Below, piece after piece: positions 27,320 to 35,997 of a stretch of 64,000 bases of DNA (position 1 is the stretch's first letter; every line of letters begins with the position of its first letter). The position numbers and the translations under genes are program-made. The stretch is taken from contig CP065161.1 of NCBI GenBank assembly GCA_015693905.1, positions 620,001 through 684,000 of the forward strand, read 5' to 3'. The notes beneath the pieces are model-generated. The model did not search any database, had not been told where the DNA came from, and saw nothing but the letters and a program-made list of their open reading frames with translations. The DNA is from Rhodobacterales bacterium HKCCA1288 (GTDB taxonomy: Bacteria > Pseudomonadota > Alphaproteobacteria > Rhodobacterales > Rhodobacteraceae).

Positions 27320-29131
27320 TTACACGACAACACCAGCACCGCTTGAGGCGGGGCCAGCATGGGCGCGGAAGATTTCAAACAATTCACGGCCAATCCCGTG
27401 GCCATTGGCGCCAAGATCAGGTGTGACGGCGGCGCGATCTGCCAAATCAGGCACCAGAGCCTCAAGCACGCCTTTGACAGCATCCACGCGGATCATATCG
27501 CCCTCCTGTAACCGCGCAAGGAAACCACCATCCAACGCCTCGGGGCTGACATGGATTGCGGCAGGCACTTTGCCCGATGCGCCCGACATACGGCCATCCG
27601 TCACCAAGGCCACCTTGTGGCCGCGATCCTGCAACACCGCCAAAATCGGTGTCAGGTTATGTAATTCTGGCATCCCGTTGGCCTTTGGCCCTTGGAACCG
27701 CACCACGACCACAACGTCGCGGTTCAAATCGCCTGCCTGAAACGCCGCTTTGACCGAGGCTTGATCATGGAAAATTGCGGCGGGGGCCTCGATCACCTGA
27801 CGCTCAGGGGCGACAGCGGACACCTTCATCACACCTTCGCCCAAATTGCCCTTAAGCGCCACAAGCCCGCCTGTGCTTTGGAAGGCATCCTTCGCAGGGC
27901 GCAGAATTTTTTCGTTCAGCGTGGTCTTGGGCCCTGCCTGATACACCACCCCGCCATCGCTTAGTTTTGGCTCTTGCGTGTAATGGGCCAAACCCTGCCC
28001 CATCACTGTCTGGGTGTCGGGGTGCAATAAGCCCGCATCGAGCAATTCGCCAATCATAAAGCCCAAACCGCCCGCAGCGTGGAAATGGTTCACATCGGCC
28101 AACCCATTGGGATAGACCCGCGCCATCAGCGGCGTTGCAGCAGAGATATCCGCGAAATCCTGCGGCTCTAGGATAACACCCGCCGCGCGGGCCATGGCGA
28201 CCAAATGGATGACCAAATTGGTCGACCCGCCTGTGGCCATCAACCCAACAAGACCGTTCACAAAGGCCTTTTCATCCAGAATATCGCAAACAGGGCGATA
28301 CTGATCCCCAAGCGCGGTGATCTTGGCCACCTGCGCAACCCCAGCATCGGTCAGCGCATCGCGCAAGGGCGTATGCGGGTTCACGAAACTGGCGCCTGGC
28401 AAATGCAGACCCATAAATTCCATCAGCATTTGGTTGGAATTGGCCGTGCCATAAAAGGTGCAGGTGCCTGGCCCATGATAAGAGGCCATCTCGGCCTTCA
28501 TCAATTCCTCGCGGCCGACCTCGCCTGCGGCGAATTTCTGGCGCACCTTCGCCTTTTCATCATTGGGTAGACCACTGGTCATCGGCCCTGCAGGCAAAAA
28601 GATGGATGGCAAATAGCCAAATGTCGCCGCTGAAATTACCAAACCCGGAACGATTTTATCGCAAACGCCCAAATAAATTGCCGCGTCAAAGGTATTATGG
28701 CTTAACGCGACACCCGCGGCCAAGGCGATTACATCGCGGGAGAACAAGCTTAGCTCCATCCCCACCTGCCCTTGGGTGACCCCATCGCACATGGCAGGCA
28801 CACCGCCCGCAACCTGCGCCGTGGCCCCGTTGGCCCGCGCTGCGGCCTTAATCCGTTCGGGGAAAGCCTCAAAGGGCTTATGCGCGGAAAGCATATCGTT
28901 ATAGGCGGTCACAATCCCAAGATTTGGCGCGCGTGCCGCCACCAAAGGATCCTTGTCCCCCTCCATCGCCGCATAAGCATGGGCCTGATTGCCACAGGTC
29001 AAATGCGCACGGCGCGGGCCATCGGCGGCCGCTGCACGCATCCGATCCAGATAGGTCTTACGCGGCCCTTGCGAGCGCGCAATGATCCGCGCGGTGACAG
29101 CTTCGATACGGGTATCCAAGGACATAGACAA
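27320..29131 (-). CDS. edd: 6-phosphogluconate dehydratase
   Basis: 603 residues. It dehydrates 6-phosphogluconate to KDPG with a 4Fe-4S cluster. Cluster Cys in [19 protein letters not shown], then [45 protein letters not shown] and [22 protein letters not shown]. It is read after the agl genes, but a GTTAGCGCTAAC palindrome and TATTAT box lie in the 65-base gap, so it probably has its own promoter as well. Confidence 0.97.
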   Translation of the reverse strand: MSMSLDTRIEAVTARIIARSQGPRKTYLDRMRAAAADGPRRAHLTCGNQAHAYAAMEGDKDPLVAARAPNLGIVTAYNDMLSAHKPFEAFPERIKAAARANGATAQVAGGVPAMCDGVTQGQVGMELSLFSRDVIALAAGVALSHNTFDAAIYLGVCDKIVPGLVISAATFGYLPSIFLPAGPMTSGLPNDEKAKVRQKFAAGEVGREELMKAEMASYHGPGTCTFYGTANSNQMLMEFMGLHLPGASFVNPHTPLRDALTDAGVAQVAKITALGDQYRPVCDILDEKAFVNGLVGLMATGGSTNLVIHLVAMARAAGVILEPQDFADISAATPLMARVYPNGLADVNHFHAAGGLGFMIGELLDAGLLHPDTQTVMGQGLAHYTQEPKLSDGGVVYQAGPKTTLNEKILRPAKDAFQSTGGLVALKGNLGEGVMKVSAVAPERQVIEAPAAIFHDQASVKAAFQAGDLNRDVVVVVRFQGPKANGMPELHNLTPILAVLQDRGHKVALVTDGRMSGASGKVPAAIHVSPEALDGGFLARLQEGDMIRVDAVKGVLEALVPDLADRAAVTPDLGANGHGIGRELFEIFRAHAGPASSGAGVVV

Positions 29132-29156
29132 AAACCTCCATCTTCTGAGGCTTGCT

Positions 29157-29162
29157 ATAATA
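29157..29162 (-). promoter_or_regulatory. Candidate -10 box of edd
   Basis: TATTAT on the minus strand, 25 bases before the edd start, immediately downstream of the GTTAGCGCTAAC palindrome. The -35 is weak, which fits a promoter controlled mainly by a bound regulator. Confidence 0.45.
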
Positions 29163-29163
29163 T

Positions 29164-29175
29164 GTTAGCGCTAAC
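29164..29175. promoter_or_regulatory. LacI-family-type palindromic operator upstream of edd
   Basis: GTTAGCGCTAAC, a perfect 12-base palindrome with the central CG of LacI/GntR-type (E. coli GntR-like) operators. It lies between the presumed -35 and -10 of edd, a repressing position. It differs from the two operators near aglR, so a second regulator, not in this window, is likely. Confidence 0.65.
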
Positions 29176-29196
29176 TATGCCAGAGGGAAATCGCAC

Positions 29197-30330
29197 TCAA
29201 TGCGGGGCTACATTCGGCAAAAACACCTTTTCACCGCGATAAAGCAGCGAAATTCCCTTGTGGAAAAGGTGAATTTTCTCAGGTGCTGCACCCAGTCGCA
29301 GAACTTCCCCGCGCTTTGAGGGGTGAATCCCCGAAAGTTTTGCAATCACAGGATCATCGCCCGTGCTGCTTTTGCTGTCGAAATAGAGAAGCGTCACTTC
29401 GCCAAGCGCCTCGGTGATGCCGACACGCCCCTCAAAAGCGAAATCATCCCCTTCTGCGGCGACAAAATCTTCGGGACGGATGCCGATCTCAACCTTCATC
29501 CCTTCATCGCCCTTTTGGGTCGGGATGGCGGCTGTGATGATCCCGCCGCCTTGATCCGTGCGGATCTTGGTGGTTTTGCCTGTGCCAACCACCTCACCCG
29601 AGAGCAGGTTCATCGCGGGGCTGCCGATAAACCGCGCCACGAATGTGGAATTGGGCCGCTCGTAGAGATCAAGCGGCGCACCGACCTGCGCAATACCGCC
29701 ACCTGCTAAGACCACGATACGGCTTGCCAAAGTCATGGCTTCAACCTGATCATGGGTCACATAGATCATGGTGGTTTCTGGCATCGCCTCTTTAAGCTGC
29801 GCGATCTCAAGGCGGGTCGCCACACGCAAAGCCGCATCTAGGTTCGACAGAGGCTCGTCAAAGAGGAACACTTTGGGGTCGCGCACAATGGCACGGCCAA
29901 TTGCCACGCGCTGCCGCTGACCGCCTGACAATTCCTTGGGCAGGCGATCAAGCAAGCTGCCAAGCTGCAATTTCTCGGCAGCGGCGCGCACCGCCTTGTC
30001 AATGGCCTCTTTCCCCTGCCCTGCAATCCGCAGGGAAAAGGCCATATTATCATAGACGCTCATATGCGGATAAAGCGCGTAGGATTGGAACACCATCGCA
30101 ATCCCACGTTGCGAGGGCGGCATATCATTGACGCGCATCCCGTCAATTTCCAACGTGCCGCCCGTGATCCGCTCTAGCCCCGCGATCATCCGCAACAGCG
30201 TGGATTTCCCGCAGCCAGAGGGGCCAACGAAAACAACCAATTCGCCCGTCTTGATCTCAAGATCAATGTCAGACAGCACCTTGACCTTCCCATAAGCCTT
30301 TTCCACGGCACTCAGTTTCAAATCGGTCAT
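29197..30330 (-). CDS. aglK: Alpha-glucoside ABC transporter, ATP-binding subunit
   Basis: 377 residues. A MalK/UgpC-type ATPase: Walker A GPSGCGKST, Q loop VFQSYALYPHMSV, signature LSGGQRQRVAIGRA, Walker B VFLFDEPLSNLD, H-loop IYVTHDQVEA, and a C-terminal OB-fold regulatory domain (about 240-377). The start at 30330 (MTDLKLS) follows GGGGG; a longer frame would add an unrelated tail. Last gene of the agl run, powering the AglF/AglG permease. Confidence 0.9.
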   Translation of the reverse strand: MTDLKLSAVEKAYGKVKVLSDIDLEIKTGELVVFVGPSGCGKSTLLRMIAGLERITGGTLEIDGMRVNDMPPSQRGIAMVFQSYALYPHMSVYDNMAFSLRIAGQGKEAIDKAVRAAAEKLQLGSLLDRLPKELSGGQRQRVAIGRAIVRDPKVFLFDEPLSNLDAALRVATRLEIAQLKEAMPETTMIYVTHDQVEAMTLASRIVVLAGGGIAQVGAPLDLYERPNSTFVARFIGSPAMNLLSGEVVGTGKTTKIRTDQGGGIITAAIPTQKGDEGMKVEIGIRPEDFVAAEGDDFAFEGRVGITEALGEVTLLYFDSKSSTGDDPVIAKLSGIHPSKRGEVLRLGAAPEKIHLFHKGISLLYRGEKVFLPNVAPH

Positions 30331-30364
30331 CTTCAGCCCCCCTTTTGAACAGCCTTGCCGCGCC

Positions 30365-32017
30365 TTAGCGGTTCTGCGCGCCAAACCATGCTTGATAGGC
30401 GGGCAAGGTTAACATGCCCCCCGCAACCGTTGCATGGAATGGTGCGGTAATATCGTCATACGCGCCCTCAGGCAGTGGCAGCTCGCGCGTCTCGCCACTT
30501 AGGTTGAACGCACAAAGGACCGCGCGCCCCTGATATCTGCGCCAGAACGCGACCACATCTTGCGTATGGGTGACAAATTCAAACTCCCCTTTGACCAATT
30601 CAGGCAAAGATTTCCGCAAAGCGATCATGTTGCGATAGAAGGCCAAAGTGCTGTCTTCAAGGCGGGTCTGCGCCTCGACCGAGCGCTGCAAATGCTCCAC
30701 CGCGACAGGCAGCCATGGCTTGCTTTGGCTAAACCCGCCATTGTGATTGTCGCTGACCCATGGGATCGGCGTGCGACAGCCATCACGGCCCTTGAATTTT
30801 GGCCAAAAGCGGATGCCATAGGGATCCTGCAATTCTTCAAAGGCGACATAGGCCTCGGTCAGCCCCAATTCCTCGCCCTGATACAGGCAAACCGAACCGC
30901 GCAGCGACAACAAAAGCGCCGCAAAGACGCGCTGCCCTGCCTCATCCAAATTCCAACGGGTTGGATGGCGCACCACATCATGGTTGGAAAAGGCCCAACA
31001 GGCCCAACCATCGCCAATGCTGGCCTCTTGCTTTTCAATGACCGCGCCCACGGTTTCCGCGCTTGGCGTCTCCCCTGAGAGGAAGTCAAAGCTATAGCAC
31101 ATATGCACCTTATCACCGCCTGAGGTGTATTGTGACTGTATCTCAAGGCCATATTGCGCATCACCCACCTCGCCTACAGCGGTGGCAGCAGGATATTCGT
31201 CCATCACCGCGCGCATACGGCGCAAGAAATCCAAATTCTCGGGTTGGTTTTTGTCATAAAGGTGATCTTGCCAATTATAAGGGTTCACCTCAGGCGCGAT
31301 GGTGAAATTCCGCCGCTCGGGCGCAAGCGCGGGGTTATCGCGCAGCAGCTTGTCATGGAAATAGAAATTGATCGTATCAAGGCGGAACCCATCAACCCCC
31401 CGATCCAACCAGAAGCGGCACACATCCAAAAGCGCATCCTGCACATCTGGATTATGCAGGTTCAAATCTGGCTGCTCGACAAGGAAATTGTGCAGGTAAT
31501 ATTGCATCCGCTCGGGCGACCATTCCCACGCGCTGCCGCCGAAAATAGACAACCAGTTATTGGGTGGGCTGCCATCTGGCTTGGCATCGGCCCACACATA
31601 CCAATCCGCTTTTGGATTGTCGCGGGTTTCGCGGCTTTCGATAAACCAAGGATGCTGATCCGAGCTGTGCGACAGCACCAAATCAATCAGAACCTTCAGG
31701 CCCAGATTATGCGCCTTTTCAATCAACGCATCGAAATCACCCAATGTCCCGAACATCGGATCGACATCGCGGTAATCCGAGACATCATAGCCGAAATCAA
31801 GCATGGGGGATTTAAAGAATGGCGAGATCCAAATCGCGTCCACCCCAAGGCTTGCGATATGATCAAGGCGGTGAATGATCCCCGCCAGATCGCCAATCCC
31901 ATCATCATTGCTGTCTTGATAGCTGCGCGGGTAGATCTGATAGATCACCGCACCACGCCACCAATCCTTATCAATGCCAAGGATATCGTTGGGGTTAATT
32001 TCAGGCATGATTGTCAT
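30365..32017 (-). CDS. aglA: Alpha-glucosidase (GH13)
   Basis: 550 residues. Cytoplasmic glycoside hydrolase family 13 enzyme cleaving the alpha-glucosides brought in by AglEFGK. Catalytic residues are visible: the nucleophile Asp in DGFRLDTINF, the acid/base Glu in TAVGEVGD and the third Asp in FSNHDVVRHP. The opening WWRGAVIYQIYPRSYQDSNDDGIGDL is the usual oligo-glucosidase start. No signal peptide. It lies between the AglG permease and AglK genes on the same strand, the AglEFGAK order known from rhizobia. Confidence 0.93.
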   Translation of the reverse strand: MTIMPEINPNDILGIDKDWWRGAVIYQIYPRSYQDSNDDGIGDLAGIIHRLDHIASLGVDAIWISPFFKSPMLDFGYDVSDYRDVDPMFGTLGDFDALIEKAHNLGLKVLIDLVLSHSSDQHPWFIESRETRDNPKADWYVWADAKPDGSPPNNWLSIFGGSAWEWSPERMQYYLHNFLVEQPDLNLHNPDVQDALLDVCRFWLDRGVDGFRLDTINFYFHDKLLRDNPALAPERRNFTIAPEVNPYNWQDHLYDKNQPENLDFLRRMRAVMDEYPAATAVGEVGDAQYGLEIQSQYTSGGDKVHMCYSFDFLSGETPSAETVGAVIEKQEASIGDGWACWAFSNHDVVRHPTRWNLDEAGQRVFAALLLSLRGSVCLYQGEELGLTEAYVAFEELQDPYGIRFWPKFKGRDGCRTPIPWVSDNHNGGFSQSKPWLPVAVEHLQRSVEAQTRLEDSTLAFYRNMIALRKSLPELVKGEFEFVTHTQDVVAFWRRYQGRAVLCAFNLSGETRELPLPEGAYDDITAPFHATVAGGMLTLPAYQAWFGAQNR

Positions 32018-32026
32018 TTATATCTC

Positions 32027-33205
32027 TCATTTTACAGAGCCAGCCAAAAGGCCGCGCACCAAGTAACGTTGTAAGGAAAAGAAAACCACCAAAGGCACCG
32101 CGATGGATACAAAGGCAGAGGTTGCCAATATTTCCCAATCGCCGCCGCGTGTGCCCATCATTTCGACCAATTGCCGCGTCATCACCGTGGTTTCACCCGA
32201 ACTGTCGATCAAGAACACCATCGCGACCAAAAGGTCATTCCATGTCCAAAGAAATTGGAAAATCGCAAAGGACGTCAAGGCGGGAAAACTGAGCGGCAGG
32301 ATAATGCGCGTGAAAATCTGAAACTCGGTCGCGCCATCCACGCGCGCGTTTTCAATCACCTCGCGCGGCAGGCCCACCATGTAATTGCGCAAAAGGTAAA
32401 TAGCCAAGGGCAAACCAAAACCCGTATGCGCCAACCAAACACCCAAATAGCCTTTGCCAATACCGATATCATTATGCAGCTTCAGCAGTGGAATCAGCGC
32501 CAATTGCAGCGGCACAACCAACAACCCCACAACAGCCGCAATCAGCAGCGCCCGCCCTGGAAACTCCATCCACGCCAAGGCATAGGCCGCAAAAGCCGCG
32601 ATCAAAATGGGAATAATCGTTGCAGGAATTGTCACCGTCAGCGTGTTGAAAAACGCCTTTGACATCCCCTCGCGGTTCGAAGGGTCGAACAGAACATTTT
32701 GATAATTGCCAAGGGTGAAATCAGGGGGGGCAGAAACAGTCACGAAAATCCGCGCACCGCGTCCCTCAATCTGATCCGCAGTGCCGCGCCATTCATAATC
32801 GCCGCGCGCCGTGACGGTCAGGGTTTCCCCCTCGCCCAGATCAGCGACCTCATCGGGTTGATAGGCGTCAATCGCGCGCGAGGATGCACCCCATACGGTG
32901 ATCTCTCGGACGATCTCATCCAAGTTTGCGGCGGCCCCGCCCTCGACAAAAATATTGCCAGAAACGAGATAGAAACCATCGCCCAAATCCACCCGCGCCT
33001 CGTCAGGATCTGCGGTGCGATAGGTTTCGTTTTGCACCGCAGGAAACAGCGCAGCCCACCATCCCGAACTGCGGATTTGATCCGTTGTGCGGAAGGAAGA
33101 CACCAATAGCCCCAGTGTCGGCAGCACCCATACGATCACAAGGGCCAAGGCCGAAAAATGCACCGCCCATGACAGGCCCGATTTGCGCCCCGCAACATGA
33201 TCCAT
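32027..33205 (-). CDS. aglG: Alpha-glucoside ABC transporter, permease subunit (AglG type)
   Basis: 392 residues. MalG-like permease with the EAA loop ENARVDGATEFQIFTRIILP. A long non-membrane segment (about residues 38-165, acidic and rich in small residues) separates the first transmembrane helix from the core; it would lie in the periplasm. The core has about five more helices. It overlaps the AglF stop by one base (TGATG), showing tight coupling. Pairs with AglF. Confidence 0.9.
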   Translation of the reverse strand: MDHVAGRKSGLSWAVHFSALALVIVWVLPTLGLLVSSFRTTDQIRSSGWWAALFPAVQNETYRTADPDEARVDLGDGFYLVSGNIFVEGGAAANLDEIVREITVWGASSRAIDAYQPDEVADLGEGETLTVTARGDYEWRGTADQIEGRGARIFVTVSAPPDFTLGNYQNVLFDPSNREGMSKAFFNTLTVTIPATIIPILIAAFAAYALAWMEFPGRALLIAAVVGLLVVPLQLALIPLLKLHNDIGIGKGYLGVWLAHTGFGLPLAIYLLRNYMVGLPREVIENARVDGATEFQIFTRIILPLSFPALTSFAIFQFLWTWNDLLVAMVFLIDSSGETTVMTRQLVEMMGTRGGDWEILATSAFVSIAVPLVVFFSLQRYLVRGLLAGSVK

Positions 33206-34206
33206 CAGCGCATCTCCCGTCTGGCGTTATAGACGTTCCACACAAGGATCGGCAGCACCAAGATCATGATCACCATGGCAGCGGCCGAACCCACCCCCCA
33301 ATCATTGGCGCGGAACAGTTTGTCATACATGTAATTCGCCAAAACTTGGGTTTCCCATTGTCCATTGGTCATCGCAAAAACGATGTCGAACACCTTGAGA
33401 ACCACAATCGTAATGGTCGTCCAAACCACGACAATCGTGCCCGCGATTTGCGGCACTTTGATTTTGAAGAAAATTTGAAATGGGTTTGCCCCGTCCACGA
33501 TGGCGGCCTCAATGGTTTCCTCAGGAATACCGCGCAAAGCCGCAGACAGGATCACCATGGCAAAGCCTGTCTGAATCCAAATCAAAACGATGATCAGGAA
33601 AATATTGTTCCAAAAGGGCACAGTCAGCCAAGTGATTGGGCTATCGCCGCCAAGCTGCAAATAAACGGCGTTAAGAATCCCGATCTGTGCCACATCCTCG
33701 GGGCGGGCATCATAGACCAATTTAAAAATCACCGCCGCGCCAACAAATGAAATCGCCATCGGCATAAAGATCAGGGATTTCGCGATATTCCCCCAACTGA
33801 TCCGATCTGTCAGCTGCGCCGCCAACAAGCCAAAGGCAGTCGAGGCCGCAGGCACGATCAAAAGCCACAGGAAATTGTTGCGCAACGCCTCCCAAAACTT
33901 GGGGTCATCCGTCATGCGTGCGTAATTCTCAAGCCCAACAAAGGCGCCACCAAGGCTGCGGTCAGTCAAGGACAGACGCAAGGTCTCAAAGACGGGATAG
34001 GTCAAATAGAGCGCTAGCGCGAAAAGAGCGGGAAATAGAAAAAGCCATGGGCGTATCGCATTGGCGCGATTGATATTGCGCCCTGCATTTGCCCCGCGCG
34101 CAGGAAACAGCACGCGATCAAGAATTTGGTTCGAGAGGTAAAAATAACCCACGCAGCCCCCCACCCCGATCAGGATGGTCAATGCCGCTTGCATGATTGG
34201 TGACAT
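33205..34206 (-). CDS. aglF: Alpha-glucoside ABC transporter, permease subunit (AglF type)
   Basis: 333 residues. An N-terminal extra helix (ALTILIGVGGCVGYFYLS) precedes a MalF-type core with LFLFPALFALALYLTYPVFE and the EAA loop EAAIVDGANPFQIFFKIKVP. The start at 34206 follows a strong GGGGGAGGG site. It is translated after aglE, with an 11-base-loop hairpin in the gap that may lower its expression relative to the binding protein. Confidence 0.9.
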   Translation of the reverse strand: MSPIMQAALTILIGVGGCVGYFYLSNQILDRVLFPARGANAGRNINRANAIRPWLFLFPALFALALYLTYPVFETLRLSLTDRSLGGAFVGLENYARMTDDPKFWEALRNNFLWLLIVPAASTAFGLLAAQLTDRISWGNIAKSLIFMPMAISFVGAAVIFKLVYDARPEDVAQIGILNAVYLQLGGDSPITWLTVPFWNNIFLIIVLIWIQTGFAMVILSAALRGIPEETIEAAIVDGANPFQIFFKIKVPQIAGTIVVVWTTITIVVLKVFDIVFAMTNGQWETQVLANYMYDKLFRANDWGVGSAAAMVIMILVLPILVWNVYNARREMR

Positions 34207-34253
34207 GGGTGCCCTCCCCCGATGCGCACGAAAAATCCGCGCAAACACAAATA

Positions 34254-34282
34254 GGATCAGCCCGCGATACGCAGGCTGATCC
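34254..34282 (-). terminator. Stem-loop between aglE and aglF
   Basis: GGATCAGCC / GGCTGATCC, a 9-bp perfect stem with an 11-base loop, just after the aglE stop. There is no T-run after it. Such hairpins after a binding-protein gene usually act as partial terminators or protect the upstream mRNA, giving excess binding protein over permease; here that is inferred. Confidence 0.65.
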
Positions 34283-34298
34283 AAAACCTAGCGCGATC

Positions 34299-35660
34299 TT
34301 ATTTAATCGCGTCCCAGCTTTGCTGGATGGTGTCTGCTACAGCCGCCGCATCTGCGCCGCCTGCATAATCCACCATACCCGTCCAGAAGCTGCCTGCGCC
34401 AATCGCGCCGGGCATCAGGTCGGAGCCATCAAAACGGAAGGTCGTTGCGTTGAGCAAGATTTCCCCCTGACCGCGCAGTGTATCGGTTTCATATGTGGCC
34501 AAGTTCACGCCAGAATGGGGCGTCAAGAAGCCACCCTGCGCCATCATGATCTCATGGGCGACAGGTGTTTTGAGAAACTCGATAAACGCCATGGTCGCGT
34601 CAGATGGATCTGTGATTGCCATCAAAGTGCCGCCACCCAAAACTGGGCTGCCAAGGTCTTTTTCCGCGAATGCAGGGAAGTAGAAGAAATCAGCATCCTC
34701 GCCCACAACCGTGCCATCAGGGAAGAAGGCAGGAATAAAGCTGGCCTGACGATGCATGTAGCAGCCGGGAGGGGACTGGAACAAGCCCGCAGGGCTATCA
34801 CGGAAATCGGTGGTTGCAACTGCGCCAGCGCCGCCCATCACATAGGCATCATTACGTGCGAATTGACCAAAGGTTTCGATCGCCTCAACAACGCGCGGGT
34901 CATTGAATGGGATCTCATTGGCAACCCATGCGTCATAGACATCAGGTGTCTGTGTGCGCAGCATCAGGTCTTCAACCCAGTCAGTCGCAGGCCAGCCTGT
35001 AGCGGCCCCAGAACCCAGACCAATACACCAAGGCGTGCCCCCATCCGCAACGATCTGGTCAGAAAGTGCGATCAACTCTTCCATGGTTGTTGGCACTTCG
35101 TAGCCTGCATCCTCGAAATTCTCTGGCACATACCACACCAAGGACTTCACGTTGACGTTGAAGAAGAAGCCATAGAACTGATCCGCGCCCGATTGATCGG
35201 CATATGTGCCCAGATCAACCCATGATGGGCCTGCTGCAAAATTCTCAGACACCCATGCGGCATTATCCGCGCCAAGCGGGGTCAAAAGACCATTGGCCGC
35301 CATATTGGCCGCAAGGCCAGGCTGAGGGAAAACCGCGATATTGGGGGCAGAGCCTGCCTCAGCGTCAATCACGATTTGCTGCTCAAAGCTATCCGACCCT
35401 GTATAGGTCGCATCCGCGCCTGTTGCCGCCTCGAAATAGGCCAAAAGCGCATCAAAGCGATCCGCCTCAGGCGAAAGCCAAGGGCCAGAAATCGTGACAG
35501 TCTGACCTGTCAAATCATGCGCCGCTGCGAATGCCTCGTAGCTGGCCCAATTGAAATCCCCCTCACCCACGGGGAACACCAAACCACCATGCGCGTCAGC
35601 CATCGCCATCCCTGAGGACAGCGCAAGGGCTGCGGCGCTTGCGTAAAACGAACGTTTCAT
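34299..35660 (-). CDS. aglE: Alpha-glucoside ABC transporter, substrate-binding protein
   Basis: 453 residues. Sec signal peptide (MKRSFYASAAALALSSGMAMA, cleavage near residue 22). The mature part is a group 1 extracellular sugar-binding protein: VTISGPWLSPEADRFDALLAYFEAATG, TYTGSDSFEQQI, WYVPENFEDAGYEVPTTMEE, and GGGTLMAITD. First gene of the aglEFGAK run, with a GGGAGG ribosome-binding site. Divergent from aglR with an AglR-type operator between. Confidence 0.93.
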   Translation of the reverse strand: MKRSFYASAAALALSSGMAMADAHGGLVFPVGEGDFNWASYEAFAAAHDLTGQTVTISGPWLSPEADRFDALLAYFEAATGADATYTGSDSFEQQIVIDAEAGSAPNIAVFPQPGLAANMAANGLLTPLGADNAAWVSENFAAGPSWVDLGTYADQSGADQFYGFFFNVNVKSLVWYVPENFEDAGYEVPTTMEELIALSDQIVADGGTPWCIGLGSGAATGWPATDWVEDLMLRTQTPDVYDAWVANEIPFNDPRVVEAIETFGQFARNDAYVMGGAGAVATTDFRDSPAGLFQSPPGCYMHRQASFIPAFFPDGTVVGEDADFFYFPAFAEKDLGSPVLGGGTLMAITDPSDATMAFIEFLKTPVAHEIMMAQGGFLTPHSGVNLATYETDTLRGQGEILLNATTFRFDGSDLMPGAIGAGSFWTGMVDYAGGADAAAVADTIQQSWDAIK

Positions 35661-35711
35661 AAGTAACCTCCCAGAACCGCACCCCCTGAGTGAGGATGCT
35701 TAGAACCTGCA

Positions 35712-35740
35712 TTTCAAAACCTATTCCGCGATTCCGTCAA
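35712..35740 (-). promoter_or_regulatory. Candidate promoter of the agl operon
   Basis: On the minus strand TTGACG (35740-35735), a 17-base spacer, then TTGAAA (35717-35712), about 50 bases before aglE. The -35 is good and the -10 weak. The AGCGCT operator is five bases upstream of the -35. Confidence 0.4.
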
Positions 35741-35745
35741 GAGTG

Positions 35746-35764
35746 TTTCAAAGCGCTTTGGAAA
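35746..35764. promoter_or_regulatory. AglR-type operator O1
   Basis: TTTCAAAGCGCTTTGGAAA, with a perfect 12-base core CAAAGCGCTTTG. It is a LacI-family operator by symmetry and central CG, and is next to the aglE promoter and 234 bases from aglR. Binding by the adjacent LacI-type AglR is inferred. Confidence 0.75.
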
Positions 35765-35875
35765 AGAAATGTCTTTAAATGCCCAAGACGCTGAAAGGAC
35801 AAGAGAATTACAATATATTTGATTTTGCATTTGTTTTTCGCAGATACAGCGCGCCGCAATTTTAAAAATTTACTT

Positions 35876-35904
35876 TTGACAAGCCGCATAAAATTCGCCT
35901 AGCT
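35876..35904 (+). promoter_or_regulatory. Candidate promoter of aglR
   Basis: TTGACA (35876-35881) is a perfect -35. A weak -10-like sequence lies 17-18 bases later (CTAGCT/TAGCTG). The second operator starts about ten bases after it, suggesting that AglR controls its own gene. Confidence 0.45.
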
Positions 35905-35913
35905 GAGAAGAAA

Positions 35914-35930
35914 TTTGAAAGCGCTTTGAA
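35914..35930. promoter_or_regulatory. AglR-type operator O2
   Basis: TTTGAAAGCGCTTTGAA, with a perfect 10-base core AAAGCGCTTT matching O1. It sits just downstream of the aglR promoter and 68 bases upstream of its start codon, a position suited to autorepression. Confidence 0.75.
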
Positions 35931-35997
35931 GGCAATCGTGTCGCGCCAGACGATGAAACGACCCAGCGCCATGCGCGACAAAGGAAGGAGGGAGGCG

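Larger units (their letters stand above)
35661..35997. other. aglE-aglR divergent intergenic region
   Basis: 337 bases holding two AGCGCT operators about 168 bases apart and the two divergent promoters. The part between 35765 and 35875 is AT-rich with no further element that I recognise; it may loop when both operators are bound. Confidence 0.7.
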
